Shown here piece by piece: positions 45,801 to 51,422 of a stretch of 64,000 nucleotides of DNA (the stretch's first letter is position 1; each line of letters starts with the position of its first letter). This DNA comes from Cheiracanthium punctorium (taxonomy: Eukaryota; Arthropoda; Arachnida; Araneae; Cheiracanthiidae): positions 558,001 through 622,000 of the forward strand of contig JAWZYV010012241.1 in NCBI GenBank assembly GCA_038373885.1, given 5' to 3'. The position numbers and the translations under genes are program-made. The notes below the pieces were generated by a model. That model saw nothing but the letters and a program-made list of their open reading frames with translations. It made no database searches and had not been told where the DNA came from.

Positions 45801-46228
45801 TTTTTCTTGTTACATCCCTGTTTGCAACAGTTTACAGTAACAACTTGTAAAGTGACATTCTAATTTTTTTTTAGTCTCTAGCACAGTGAAATTCTATAAA
45901 AAGCTGTTCGAAAGTGGCATGCTTTCCTACAGGATAATTCCTTGAGGCTTGCCTTAAGGGAAGGCTGACTAAGGCTATCTGCCAGAGAGAGAAATGCTCT
46001 GGGCAGCAGACTTTTCAAGGGTTGAACACAATGAATATGGTACACACAGAGCACAAATCAGGTATTAGAAATATGTGTGTAAGATGAAACAAATTAAGAT
46101 ACTCACCAATATTTCGGTCAATCTCAAGATCTTTACAATCACCCTCATAAGTTGATAACGGACAATAATAAACAGCTCCTGAATAGTTTGATTCACGTGT
46201 CCAGGCTTTAGGTGCACCAACAAGAAGG
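10914..46228 (-). CDS. Integrin alpha chain, laminin-receptor type (alpha-PS1/alpha3/6/7-like), all but the N-terminus
   Basis: Twenty-five minus-strand exons join in consistent phase to 978 codons including the stop, with no internal stop. Integrin alpha chains pair with a beta chain at the plasma membrane and bind extracellular matrix. In order, the protein shows beta-propeller repeats ([34 protein letters not shown]), calcium loops ([27 protein letters not shown]), the thigh/calf region ([31 protein letters not shown]), a furin-type site RNKR-SV, RLWNSTF, a transmembrane helix and [12 protein letters not shown]. There is no inserted I domain. The cleavage site, the KWLLY and RLWNSTF blocks and the LWKCGFFKRK junction favour the laminin-binding subfamily (insect alpha-PS1, vertebrate alpha3/6/7) over the RGD-binding group. 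About 60-80 N-terminal residues with the signal peptide are missing and were not found up to 64000. Confidence 0.95.
11099..11989 (+). mobile_element. TTAA-flanked palindromic MITE (piggyBac-like), rearranged 891-bp copy
   Basis: Perfect TTAA at 11095-11098 and 11990-11993. It begins CCCTTTAACGTGCGGTGTCC and ends CCTCAAAGGG. Compared with the about 500-bp copies, this one has the AT-rich leader twice, in opposite orientation (11099-11300 and about 11520-11720), each followed by a part of the GC-rich palindrome, so it is a composite or inverted duplication. Frames inside are shadows of the palindrome. Assignment to piggyBac rests on the TTAA target and the CCCTTT ends. Confidence 0.75.
12048..12524 (+). 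mobile_element. DNA transposon/MITE with CAGGGTTTCTACAG ends, copy 1
   Basis: Begins CAGGGTTTCTACAGATTTCA and ends CCAGGTCTGTAGAAACCCTG. The tips are perfect inverted repeats (CAGGGTTTCTACAG), with repeated TTCCCTGACTTT words just inside. An (AAT)n run lies at 12186-12203. No transposase frame remains. A target duplication could not be decided. Confidence 0.8.
13030..13533 (+). mobile_element. DNA transposon/MITE with CAGGGTTTCTACAG ends, copy 2
   Basis: Begins CAGGGTTTCTACAGATTTCA and ends CCAGGCCTGTAGAAACCCTG. It aligns along its length with the element at 12048, including the (AAT)n run. Same orientation, separated by 505 bp. Confidence 0.8.
13951..14285. mobile_element. hAT-like MITE with CAGAGATGCCAAC ends
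   Basis: Perfect 13-bp inverted tips: CAGAGATGCCAAC at 13951 and GTTGGCATCTCTG ending at 14285. Both sides are flanked by GATCA-containing sequence, but the alignment of the flanks is offset, so the duplication is not certain. Confidence 0.65.
14640..14875. mobile_element. Foldback element, ACTTTGTG...ACACACATAA family, copy 1
   Basis: The arms read AAAACTTTGTGAAAAAAACA, then GGTTACTTCAAGGCGTAACG ATCG, and their reverse complement returns at 14776-14825 (CGATCGTTACGCCTTGAAGT AACC). The loop carries CTTCATCAGACAAACCC and its partner CTTTGTCTGACG. Related foldbacks lie at 41520 and 55745. Confidence 0.7.
15143..15271 (-). CDS. Integrin alpha exon: transmembrane helix
   Basis: Forty-three codons: [20 protein letters not shown], then [20 protein letters not shown] and LWK. 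The stretch WIII...ILW is a single membrane-spanning helix. The small-residue patch AACAG lies where alpha chains pack against the beta-chain helix. Donor gtaata. Confidence 0.95.
16222..16320 (-). CDS. Integrin alpha exon: calf-2 end
   Basis: Thirty-three codons: [20 protein letters not shown], then [18 protein letters not shown] is the usual strand before the membrane-proximal segment. Donor gtaagt. Confidence 0.92.
16798..16917 (-). CDS. Integrin alpha exon: calf-2
   Basis: Forty codons: [20 protein letters not shown], then [20 protein letters not shown]. The three-Cys cluster and RLWNSTF are conserved in alpha chains. Donor gtaata. Confidence 0.94.
18569..18685 (-). CDS. Integrin alpha exon: heavy/light chain cleavage site
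   Basis: Thirty-nine codons: [20 protein letters not shown], then [26 protein letters not shown] matches a furin-type R-x-K-R cleavage site, at the place where alpha3/6/7-type chains are cut into heavy and light chains. Donor gttagt. Confidence 0.92.
19375..19434 (-). CDS. Integrin alpha exon: calf-2 (20 codons)
   Basis: Encodes [20 protein letters not shown] exactly in phase 0, with acceptor tttag and donor gtaagt. It contains the conserved Cys followed by NP-L-L. Confidence 0.9.
20288..20407 (-). CDS. Integrin alpha exon: calf-2
   Basis: Forty codons: [20 protein letters not shown], then [25 protein letters not shown] and GKWLLY are conserved; KWLLY-V is typical of the laminin-binding group. 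Donor gtaagg. Confidence 0.93.
21983..22458. mobile_element. hAT MITE with 8-bp target duplication GTATAGAG
   Basis: Tips CAGTGGTTCCCAAC (left) and the reverse complement of GGATCCACTG (right). The 8-bp direct repeat GTATAGAG lies at 21975-21982 and 22459-22466 and is perfect. About 476 bp, no transposase frame; the GACCACTT words are typical of this MITE type. Confidence 0.88.
22650..22940 (+). repeat. Dispersed repeat family R1, copy A
   Basis: Shares an ordered set of words with 45340-45630 and 61415-61750: AAACTTTTAGAAAAA, GCAAAATGTGT, ACAGCTTATAAAGAATCATC CTGAATTT, GTAATTAG, AATTTGCATAAC. It is strongly diverged and non-coding. Confidence 0.6.
23546..23642 (-). CDS. Integrin alpha exon: calf-2
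   Basis: Encodes [20 protein letters not shown], then [20 protein letters not shown] is the standard calf-2 start. Acceptor tttaag, donor gtatgt. Confidence 0.92.
24348..24431 (-). CDS. Integrin alpha exon: calf-1/calf-2 junction
   Basis: Encodes [20 protein letters not shown], then VAELEIR with a split Gly. Together with the next exon it gives the alpha-chain block ELEIRGASQPEQ. Donor gtatga. Confidence 0.9.
24519..24598 (-). CDS. Integrin alpha exon: calf-1 end, alternative donor possible
   Basis: Encodes [20 protein letters not shown], then IFIKAN with a split Thr at donor GTACGA. A second donor, GTAACA, lies 21 nt further (exon end at 24498). It also keeps the frame, adding seven residues (YDISKLK replaces the direct joining). 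The shorter form reads ANTTSV, closer to other alpha chains. Confidence 0.82.
25464..25657. mobile_element. hAT MITE with 8-bp target duplication CTTGGATC
   Basis: CTTGGATC at 25456-25463 and again at 25658-25665 is perfect. Tips CAGAGCCTTATTATC and (reverse complement) CAGGGCCCAATTATG. The interior has GGGCCC-rich words (TTGCCCAGGGCCCCGGG). A related GGGCAACTGCCCAGGGCC sequence starts at 53182. The frame 25439-25693 is an accident of this insert. Confidence 0.88.
25955..26035 (-). CDS. Integrin alpha exon: calf-1
   Basis: Twenty-seven codons in phase 0: [20 protein letters not shown], then NPLKRRE. C-(D/E)LGNP is diagnostic for alpha chains. Donor gtaaga. Confidence 0.93.
26326..26473 (-). 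CDS. Integrin alpha exon: calf-1
   Basis: Forty-nine codons: [20 protein letters not shown], then [20 protein letters not shown] and [16 protein letters not shown] is a common calf motif. Donor gtaaat. Confidence 0.93.
26525..26595. repeat. Perfect 24-bp inverted repeat with 23-bp loop
   Basis: 26525-26548 (TTACTTACACCACCTGAAAA GTAC) and 26572-26595 are exact reverse complements. The whole is 71 bp, in the intron next to the 26326-26473 exon. It is probably a tiny foldback element. Confidence 0.8.
27878..27957 (-). CDS. Integrin alpha exon: thigh/genu (Ca-binding knee) region
   Basis: Encodes [20 protein letters not shown], then ADINLH with a split Lys. F-KDCG-DD-C is the conserved knee-region cysteine motif. 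Donor gtatgg. Confidence 0.93.
28516..28665 (-). CDS. Integrin alpha exon: thigh domain
   Basis: Fifty codons in phase 0: [20 protein letters not shown], then [20 protein letters not shown] and [18 protein letters not shown] corresponds to the PILN-x motif of alpha chains. Donor gtaagt. Confidence 0.93.
28751..28808. other. Short stable hairpin in integrin intron
   Basis: TCAGCTACAATTTTTTGT and ACAAAAAGTTGTAGCTGA pair over 18 bp with one G-T pair, closing an 18-nt loop. It could be a small foldback remnant or a pre-miRNA-like structure; no evidence decides. Confidence 0.5.
29017..29242 (-). CDS. Integrin alpha exon: thigh domain
   Basis: Seventy-five codons: [20 protein letters not shown], then [20 protein letters not shown] and [11 protein letters not shown]. 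(C)FTFKACF is the conserved thigh cysteine pair. Donor gtttgt, acceptor ttgtag. Confidence 0.92.
29376..29480 (-). CDS. Integrin alpha exon: start of thigh domain
   Basis: Encodes [20 protein letters not shown], then [14 protein letters not shown] with a split Cys. SRPVLDI is the standard end of the propeller in alpha chains. Donor gtgaga. Confidence 0.92.
29828..30226. mobile_element. MITE with AGGTTGTAAYGAAAGTTT ends
   Basis: Left tip AGGTTGTAATGAAAGTTTTC and right tip reading on the minus strand AGGTTGTAACGAAAGTTTCC, about 20 bp with two mismatches. About 399 bp and non-coding. The tips are mariner-like in style, but the superfamily is not proven. Confidence 0.7.
30500..30812. repeat. Possible repeat with CAGGG-CC ends and TTTGTGAATTTGTGAAA words
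   Basis: Begins near CAGGGCCCTGCCCATATTT and ends near GAGACCCTG. The inner words (TTTTTGTGAATTT) recall the repeats at 39707 and 58499. No target duplication found. Confidence 0.35.
31441..31583 (-). CDS. Integrin alpha exon: last propeller blade
   Basis: Encodes [20 protein letters not shown], then [20 protein letters not shown] and SNTVVLL. It carries the last calcium loop DIDQNGYPD. Donor gtactt; the split Arg leads into RSRPVLDI. Confidence 0.93.
31810..32535 (+). mobile_element. pogo/Tigger-like transposon remnant
   Basis: The ends are imperfect inverted repeats (CAGTGCGCACCGGTTATA on the left; reverse complement of TATAACCGGTGTCTACAA on the right), with ATAACGTAC words inside both and TA-rich flanks. 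A frame near 32199-32320 reads [20 protein letters not shown], then [14 protein letters not shown]. This acidic stretch followed by a helix resembles the C-terminal end of Tigger/pogo transposases. The rest of the transposase is deleted. Confidence 0.75.
33068..33405 (+). mobile_element. TTAA MITE (piggyBac-like), copy with palindrome largely deleted
   Basis: Starts CCCTTTAACGCACAGTGTTC and ends GCCTCAAAGGG; right flank TTAA (33406-33409), left flank CTAA (one change). The GC-rich hairpin is reduced to GCAAGATGGCGGACCC followed directly by TTTTTTCAGCATTGGG. 338 bp, in an integrin intron. Confidence 0.8.
33820..33844. repeat. (TA)n microsatellite
   Basis: Uninterrupted alternating AT run; a similar one lies at 31789-31808 next to the pogo-like element. 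Confidence 0.85.
33845..34400. mobile_element. Candidate MITE with TGGGTGTTTCAAAAAA-like ends
   Basis: Left end TGGATGTTTCATAAAACATG; right end on the minus strand TGGGTGTTTCAAAAAAGATG. These imperfect tips of about 20 bp enclose 556 bp that are non-coding. No target duplication was recognised beyond the neighbouring (TA)n. Confidence 0.5.
34499..34590 (-). CDS. Integrin alpha exon: FG-GAP repeat
   Basis: Encodes (D)[18 protein letters not shown], then [12 protein letters not shown]. Acceptor tttag, donor gttgtt (weaker than consensus but phase-correct with the next exon). Confidence 0.9.
35371..36405. mobile_element. hAT-like element with perfect CAGGGATGTGCCAGCTG ends
   Basis: 17-bp perfect terminal inverted repeats at 35371-35387 and 36389-36405. 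The flanks AAAAAATA and AAAATATT agree at 6 of 8 positions. Just inside both ends are irregular repeats of TTTGGAGCAA. It contains a nested TTAA MITE at 35749-36025. The frame at 35378-35575 is only the repeat. Confidence 0.75.
35749..36025. mobile_element. TTAA MITE with CCCATTTRTGCC ends, nested
   Basis: TTAA at 35745-35748 and 36026-36029. Tips CCCATTTATGCC and GGGCACAAATGGG are inverted repeats with one mismatch. 277 bp, non-coding, inside the element 35371-36405. The TTAA target and CCC tips point to piggyBac; it is a different family from the CCCTTTAACGCGC elements. Confidence 0.82.
36457..36562 (-). CDS. Integrin alpha exon: FG-GAP repeat with calcium loop
   Basis: Encodes [20 protein letters not shown], then [24 protein letters not shown] is the DxDxDGxxD-like calcium loop, completed by the next exon. 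Donor gtaaat. Confidence 0.94.
36650..36734 (-). CDS. Integrin alpha exon: FG-GAP repeat
   Basis: Encodes [20 protein letters not shown], then YVYMNSEQ. One base completes a split Arg from the previous exon; donor gtatct. Confidence 0.93.
37062..37935. repeat. Long imperfect inverted repeat
   Basis: 37062-37200 (TTTTGATAAAACTGGGTAAA, GAACTTGAGGAAAAGAAATC) matches the reverse complement of 37790-37895 (TTGATAGAGGTATTTC... AGAAAAGAAATCTGCAATTA). It is roughly three-quarters identical. It may be the ends of an unclassified transposon. Confidence 0.5.
37295..37416 (+). repeat. 122-bp direct duplication, copy 1
   Basis: Nearly identical to 38664-38785 (about three substitutions seen): both run from CTTCTTTCTT to TTGTAAAAGCAGCTTA. 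Confidence 0.85.
37960..38560 (-). mobile_element. Decayed mariner-like transposase remnant
   Basis: On the minus strand, [14 protein letters not shown] matches the mariner block around YSPDLAPxDFF. It is followed by [20 protein letters not shown] and, near the end, [11 protein letters not shown] (compare KCI--EGDYFE). Frames are broken. The plus-strand frame at 38062-38247 is its antisense shadow. Confidence 0.65.
38664..38785 (+). repeat. 122-bp direct duplication, copy 2
   Basis: Second copy of the 37295-37416 segment, in the same intron and orientation, ending about 125 bp before the exon at 38910. Its high identity implies a recent event or shared membership of a young repeat. Confidence 0.85.
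38910..39111 (-). CDS. Integrin alpha exon: FG-GAP repeats with first calcium loop
   Basis: Encodes [20 protein letters not shown], then [20 protein letters not shown] and [13 protein letters not shown]. The calcium loop DVNSDRYLD spans the junction to the next exon. Donor gtaagt. Confidence 0.94.
39240..39393 (-). CDS. Integrin alpha exon: [11 protein letters not shown] block
   Basis: Encodes [20 protein letters not shown], then [18 protein letters not shown] and KYSYL with a split Gly at the end. G-PGP-TWRGT is an integrin alpha signature. Donor gtaaaa, acceptor tttag. Confidence 0.94.
41253..41305 (+). repeat. Tandem pair of a 26-bp unit
   Basis: AAATGTCTGTTATAGTTAAT ATTTT occurs twice in a row. 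Confidence 0.8.
41520..41630. mobile_element. Foldback element, ACTTTGTA...ACACACATAA family, copy 2
   Basis: AAACTTTGTAAAAAACACAC ATAAGAAGTAAAAGGAAAAA GGCC is followed at once by its reverse complement, giving an almost loop-less hairpin of about 100 bp. Its outer arms match those at 14650 and 55750. Confidence 0.8.
41994..42176 (-). CDS. Integrin alpha exon: propeller with Cys pairs
   Basis: Sixty-one codons in phase 0: [30 protein letters not shown] and [21 protein letters not shown] and YGYCQAG hold the conserved cysteines of this part of the propeller. Donor gtatgt. Confidence 0.93.
42556..42641 (+). repeat. Direct repeat of 38 bp
   Basis: ACACAAATTAAATAAAACCA TAACATTAT-GTTTTA occurs at about 42559-42594 and 42604-42640 with one difference. 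Confidence 0.8.
43388..43469 (+). repeat. Segmental repeat, unoccupied copy
   Basis: GGTCTATATTAAAGTGAATC ... CTTCTAAATCTCATCATACT AAAA recurs at 44088-44361, where it is split by a MITE. Confidence 0.8.
43465..43640 (+). repeat. Arthropod-type dispersed repeat (ATTATAAATGYGAAAGTTTG)
   Basis: The words CTACTAATATTATAAATGTG AAAGTTTG, CACTCTTTCATG, and GATTTGGACGAAATTTGG are in the order seen in a very common insect/arthropod repeat type, recognised from memory. Non-coding. Confidence 0.45.
44158..44336. mobile_element. hAT MITE with 8-bp target duplication TTCTAAAC
   Basis: TTCTAAAC at 44150-44157 and 44337-44344 is perfect. Tips CAAGGGCGGATTA and (reverse complement) CAGTGGCGGATTA. 179 bp, G/C-rich. 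The related unoccupied sequence lies at about 43447-43469. Confidence 0.92.
44480..44562 (-). CDS. Integrin alpha exon: propeller
   Basis: Encodes [20 protein letters not shown], then QGPGGYVL. It starts with two bases completing the split Asp and ends in phase 0 at donor gtaaaa. [15 protein letters not shown] is a typical blade-2 motif of non-I-domain alpha chains. Confidence 0.92.
45340..45630 (+). repeat. Dispersed repeat family R1, copy B
   Basis: Shares with copies A and C: CTTTTAGAAAAATTTCTTAA, GCAAAGCGTGTACT, AAGCAGCTTATGAAGAACCA TCTGGAATTT, CTATTAGTTTATTT, GTACCAAGACT. Non-coding. Confidence 0.6.
45631..45761. mobile_element. Foldback MITE, stem about 60 bp
   Basis: TAATTGGATGCCAATAAATC AAGTATTTTT at the left returns as the reverse complement of ACTTGATTTATTGACATGCA ATTA at the right; the whole 131 bp folds on itself with a few mismatches and a loop of about 10 nt near TTTTGTGAATTTCAAAA. 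Confidence 0.8.
46107..46228 (-). CDS. Integrin alpha exon: propeller blade 1 to 2
   Basis: Encodes [20 protein letters not shown], then [20 protein letters not shown]. Acceptor tttag precedes 46228 on the minus strand; donor gtgagt follows 46107. It begins with one base of a split codon, so an upstream coding exon must exist. Confidence 0.92.
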
Positions 46229-47057
46229 CTAAAATAAAGAGGGGGGGATCAACGATAAGCAAGATAAACTACATTAATAATACTATATTTCTGCACAAAA
46301 AATAACCTTTTTTGATAAAGTCTACGGGAAAGTTATATATCTCTGAATTGTAATAAATAAATAATAATTAAAAAAAATATTAACGGTCTATTTTGGGCCA
46401 ACACCGTACCAGCATTTTGTGATATACATACATCTATGAAAAAGAATTAATTGAAGTCAAACATAAACTTGGGACGACACCTCAAAAATTCAAAATCCAT
46501 ACAGAATGGTAGTAAACAAAACATTAAACCATAAACGTGGGTCTAGACTGCTAACGTAATGTGACAATTAGAAATAAAAATATCACTCGGGCTCTTTTTT
46601 ATTTTTTACTTACTGGACTAAGTTTTAAGAAAATAGTGAAACTATAGTTTAACATAAATTATCTTTTTTTATTATTATTAATTTTAGCCGTCCCGGTGCC
46701 CATGAATCCAACTAACTTTAACTAAATCACTTTACTAAGAGATATTAAACGGATTAAAAAGCATGTATATATAGCATAAAAAAGCTAGGATGTTCAACAA
46801 TTATCCATAATTTAATTTGTGTTGATACCATACCATACATTATACCAACTTTTTAGGGCACTTTAGGTCTTTAGGATTTTTAGTCGTTCATTTTATCGGA
46901 TTCATTCACCCGATTCAACTACGATCTTATACATTTAGTGGCGCCATCTTCGGATAATAAGTTCAACAAGAAACTTACGAACTTGCCTTGGGCATCCGGC
47001 CATGCCTAATGCTAAAAACTGGTGTCACTTGAAAATATAGGCGCACTCACGAAGGGG

Positions 47058-47566
47058 CAGGGTGCGAATTGACGTGGGGGATGCCGGGGATCGTCCCCGG
47101 CTGAAGAATGCAATATCCCTGGCTAGAGAAATATTAATGGATCCCTGCCAGGGATACTATTTATCCCCTGCTGAAGAAATATTAAACGGGTGAGTGAAGA
47201 TTTTGGGATTCAGATTGGGAAGTCAAGAAGTCTAAATGAAGGTGTTATGTTATCGTTTGTTACTATACTCTAAGGCGACTGCCTTAAAATTTCGTCTCTT
47301 TTCTAAGCTAAAAATCCTCAAGGGTGGCCTGCAATACAGATACATTGTATGTAGCTTGTGTATCTGTGATTCCATAGAACAAACAATCTATGACTTTTTG
47401 AATATAAGTCTGTTCCCACACGTGTCGGCGGCGACTGCATTTGTCAAGTAATATGTGAGGGAAGCATTTGCACCTTCCCTCCTTCTTTTCAAGTGTCCCC
47501 CCCTGGAGAATGTTTACTTTCAAATGTCCCCCCCCCCCCTGGAGAAAATGTTCAGTTCGCACCCTG
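47058..47566. mobile_element. hAT-like element with CAGGGTGCGAAYTGA ends
   Basis: Tips CAGGGTGCGAATTGA and the reverse complement of TCAGTTCGCACCCTG. Flanks CGAAGGGG (47050-47057) and CGAAGGAG (47567-47574) agree at 7 of 8 positions. 509 bp, no transposase frame. Confidence 0.85.
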
Positions 47567-48488
47567 CGAAGGAGGCTATGGGGACCAAAGCCCCCCTCCC
47601 TAAAGCTGGAGATTTAGATCTGAAAAGCTTCGAAAATTGTCGCAAATGGATTAAAAAGTTTTATGTTTAAAAAATTGCCTTCAAATTATTCCTTAAATAT
47701 TTTTAAAAATGACGTTGATTTTTAAATAAATATTTACAGTTAGTGTGACATATGCACTACAGTAATTTTTTACAATATTGTTTACAAAGAGTAATTTTTT
47801 GATTACGGTGTCACTGAAAATATCAGATAATTATTTATGACTATAACAAAGTACGTTGATAGGGGGCTTGTGTTCGACAGGACATTGGCACAGAATATTT
47901 TGACGTTATAATGGAGTTGTAACTATAATCGAATTCAGAATATTGTTTTTCTATAAAGTATTTGTCCCACTACCCCCCTAAACTAAAATCTGGAGAAGTG
48001 ACCAGACCAGTGACGCACACAACTGAGGGGTCAAGGGGTCTGGACAGGGCTAAATTTACACAGAAATCCGGTGAGCTCTGTTTTTGGGGATGGAATTTTA
48101 CTTATTGTGCAAAACCCAGCAGAGCTGATGAATATTGTGCTCCGTCGCCCACCCCCCACCAGTACATTAATCATTCTTCTAGGTCTGCTCCCAAGATGTG
48201 CAGATTTTGGATCTTTTACGGAGTATTAATTCTAATTTCAGACTATTTTAGTTCATTTCACTCTTCTGTAAAATAATAAAAATATATGAAATACAATCAC
48301 ATGAGCAAAATCTTGTGATTATTTTTTATGTTATTTTAATTGAATGTCCTCCTACTGGAGGGGTCGCGGGAACTTACAATCGCCACTGCGTATCAGAACA
48401 GTGGCCAGGAAAAAATTCCTTGTGGGGGAGGGAGTATGTGTAGGCTTACCAGACGTGCAGGATTAGCTCGGGATTTGAGAGTGTCCAG

Positions 48489-48654
48489 CAGGGGCGTAGC
48501 CAAGAGGAGGGGTTAGGGGGGTCATACCCCCCATGAGGAATTTTGTGCCATACAAAATGTATATTCTTCACTCCCTTATCACACACATGTATGCATGTGA
48601 GTTGCAGTAGTCGTAACCCCCCCCCCCCATGAAAATTTTCTGGCTACGCCACTG
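48489..48654 (+). mobile_element. hAT MITE (GGCGTAGC family) with target duplication GTGTCCAG
   Basis: GTGTCCAG at 48481-48488 and 48655-48662 is perfect. Tips CAGGGGCGTAGCCA and TGGCTACGCCACTG. 166 bp; the interior (ATGAGGAATTTTGTGCCATA, AGTAGTCGTAACCCC) is shared, inverted, with the element at 63110. Confidence 0.93.
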
Positions 48655-49339
48655 GTGTCCAGGGTTATTGAAATTCGAGCTATAGCGTCGTTATCCCGTT
48701 TTAAATCCACGAGGACGTCACTAAGTGTCTAATAAATAAAGTTTAATGTTCCAGTAAGGTAAGATTATTTATTTATTTTTTTAAAGTAATTTCAAAAATG
48801 CTGTAAAATCTCGTTATAATGAACTAAACTTTAATGAATATTCCAAGTTAAAGAATAAAATCATTAAAACTAATTAAATCAATGAAATTTCCCTTTAACA
48901 CATTTTTCAGAATTACAAGCATAATTTTCCCCTTGAAACTCGTTATACGAGATTTTACTGAAGTCCTGGATTGTGGTCATGTGTTGAAACCCCCAAAAAT
49001 ATGATTTTGTCCTGGGTTGAACTTACAAAAATATGGTAAGCCTAGGTGTGTGTCAAGTTTTATGTTTCAGTGCTGTAGTATTTTCCAAGTACATCTACAA
49101 ATAGTAATTTATCTGAAGTGCGGAGGGTCTTTATCCGGGGCTGATTAACGCACATGCCAACTAGGCACAGGCCTAGGAACCTTAAGTATTAGGTGCCCCA
49201 AAAGTATTAAAATAGTTTAATTCTATTCTTAAAAAAATTAGCATAAAAAATAAACGACAAATAAAAAGATGCACTTTGAAGCATATGCCGCCGCGCATTT
49301 ACACTCTGTATTCAGCATTCAGGAATAGAAAAAAAGCGT

Positions 49340-49516
49340 TAGGGATGGACGCGAGACGACTTTTTTGCGAGACGAGACAGAGATTTACAGCTTTTTTGCG
49401 AGACGAGACACACATTTTTAACATTACGATATAGGGATTTTTGCGAGACGAGACAAAGCTTTTAGGCTATTTTGCGAGACGCGAGACTCCTATTTTCTGT
49501 CTCGCGCCCATCCCTA
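49340..49516. mobile_element. hAT MITE (TAGGGATGG-CGCGAGAC) with target duplication AAAAGCGT
   Basis: AAAAGCGT at 49332-49339 and 49517-49524 is perfect. Tips TAGGGATGGACGCGAGAC and (reverse complement) TAGGGATGGGCGCGAGAC. The interior has four repeats of TTTTTGCGAGACGAGACA-like words. 177 bp. Confidence 0.93.
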
Positions 49517-49559
49517 AAAAGCGTCATGCCCAGGTCAGTAATCTTGAAAAGGTGACAAG

Positions 49560-49979
49560 CAGTAGCGTAGCTAGGATTTTTTTTCACGCGGGGGCTGGAG
49601 GGGTGGCAGAGAATTAAACTGGAATCCAATATAACTCATAAAGAAATGGAAGTAGCCATTTTTTTTTGGGGGGGGGGTCTTTTTGGGCCGGGAATGGGTC
49701 TTTATTTTGCCTAAAAGAGTTTGCATATGAGTATGAATTTTTAAAATTAAATAAACAAAATAAAAAAATTCATTAATCGAATTTTTTGTTGAGTTGAAAA
49801 AACATAGGTGTGATTAGAAAAAAAATTATTAAAGTCTGGCTTATAGGTCCGTATTTTAACCTCAAATTTCTCGAGGGGAAATTTCGAATTTATCCACAAA
49901 TACGTAATTTTCTCCATACTTTATGTTTACTAATTTCGGGTTGGCTGCAGCCCATCAGCAACCCCTGGCGACGCCCCTG
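49560..49979. mobile_element. Possible hAT MITE with CAGTAGCGTAGC / GCGACGCCCCTG ends
   Basis: The ends resemble the GGCGTAGC family, but the flanks (GTGACAAG, ATTAAGGC) do not match. It may be two different truncated copies. Confidence 0.4.
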
Positions 49980-51422
49980 ATTAAGGCAACCAATCTAAGG
50001 GTTTATGGTAAGAGGGTATGTATGAGAGTACGGACTTGGATATAGGACGATCATCGACGTGTTCTAATAAGAGCAAAGCGAGATTCTCCGGTAAGATGAT
50101 GCTGAGAGTCCTAATCATTAAGTTTATTTTATGTTGTGTTAGATAGGCTTACCATATATTTTTTTAAGTACAACCCAGGACAAATGTCGTCGTAACGAAA
50201 TTCAAGGGAAGATTAAACGTGCAAGTCTGAAAAATTTGTCAAAGTGCAATTTCAAAGACTTAATCAGTTCGAATGATTTTCTTTAATAAAAATATTTTAT
50301 TCATTAATCTGAAATATTCACAAAAGTTTAGTTTATTGTAAAGAGATTTTTAAACAACTTTAAAAATAGCTTTTCACTTCTCTTCATTCAAAATTTTAAA
50401 AAACGGGAAGACAATCATAAATTCGAATTTCAAAAAACCCCGGACATTCTCAAACCCAGGACAGCACTAAAATTCCAGGACTGTCCGGACTAATCCCGGA
50501 CGTCTGGTAAGCCTAGTCAGAGGTCAGTGTATTTTTACCAAAACTTTTCAGGAATTTTCTGTAGCGAGAATGAGAAAGATAGTACATCTCCCCCCCCCCC
50601 CTTCATTTCTGGTAACTCTCTATGCCCAAATTTTTTTCAGATCAAACTATTGTATGCTGATCTTGTCGTCACTAGCGATATTGAGAATCTTGTCCAATAC
50701 CACTTAGAAAAAAAAAGAAAAAGAAAAAAATGCAAAAAAAAAAAAAAACTTTCTGGGTTTTCGGTTTCTTTTAATATTTTTTGCAAGGATAAAAGTTGAT
50801 GTCTCTATTAAAGCTGGCAGAGATAATGTCTTCGTATGGCACCTAACCTAATAAACATTCTCAAATCCGCCTTTGAACCCACCCTCCGGTTCACCAATGA
50901 ATTTCGAATGGTTTTCCGATGACGCTGGGGCCGGCCCACGCGTCGTTATTTACCGGTCAAGAGCTCGCCGGGCACTTGCGAGGGAAGCCTAAGTGGTTGT
51001 CTGTTGATGGGATTAAAGATCGACGCAAATGTCTCTATTAGGTTGGGCCCGAAGAAAAGCGAGATCTTTTCCACACTTAAATGCAATACACAAGTCAGAT
51101 CTCTTTTTCCTTCCTGAAAGAATGAAAGGAAGGACTGAAGACGACTTTTGACAAAATTTAGGTTTAGGATAGCGATTAGAGATGATTTTAATGATATTTA
51201 TTTTTTAGAGCCCGAGGACTTTTGATTCGAGCTCGAGCGGTATTATTTAAGTCGGAGCCGGAGTCGGAAATTTCATCTAAATTATCTGTTATGCAAATTA
51301 CAGACAAATATCGTAACAAACTCTTATCTGGGCAAAAATTGTTTGGAACCTATAAAACTTTTCGGCTATTTTTAAACCATCAGAAAAATTAAAAATTCAA
51401 TTACTTTTACTAGAGTTATTAA

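Noticed and set aside
50527..50799. Plus-strand frame of 90 codons
   Set aside because: Low-complexity Lys-rich and Pro-rich runs from A and C tracts, no family resemblance.
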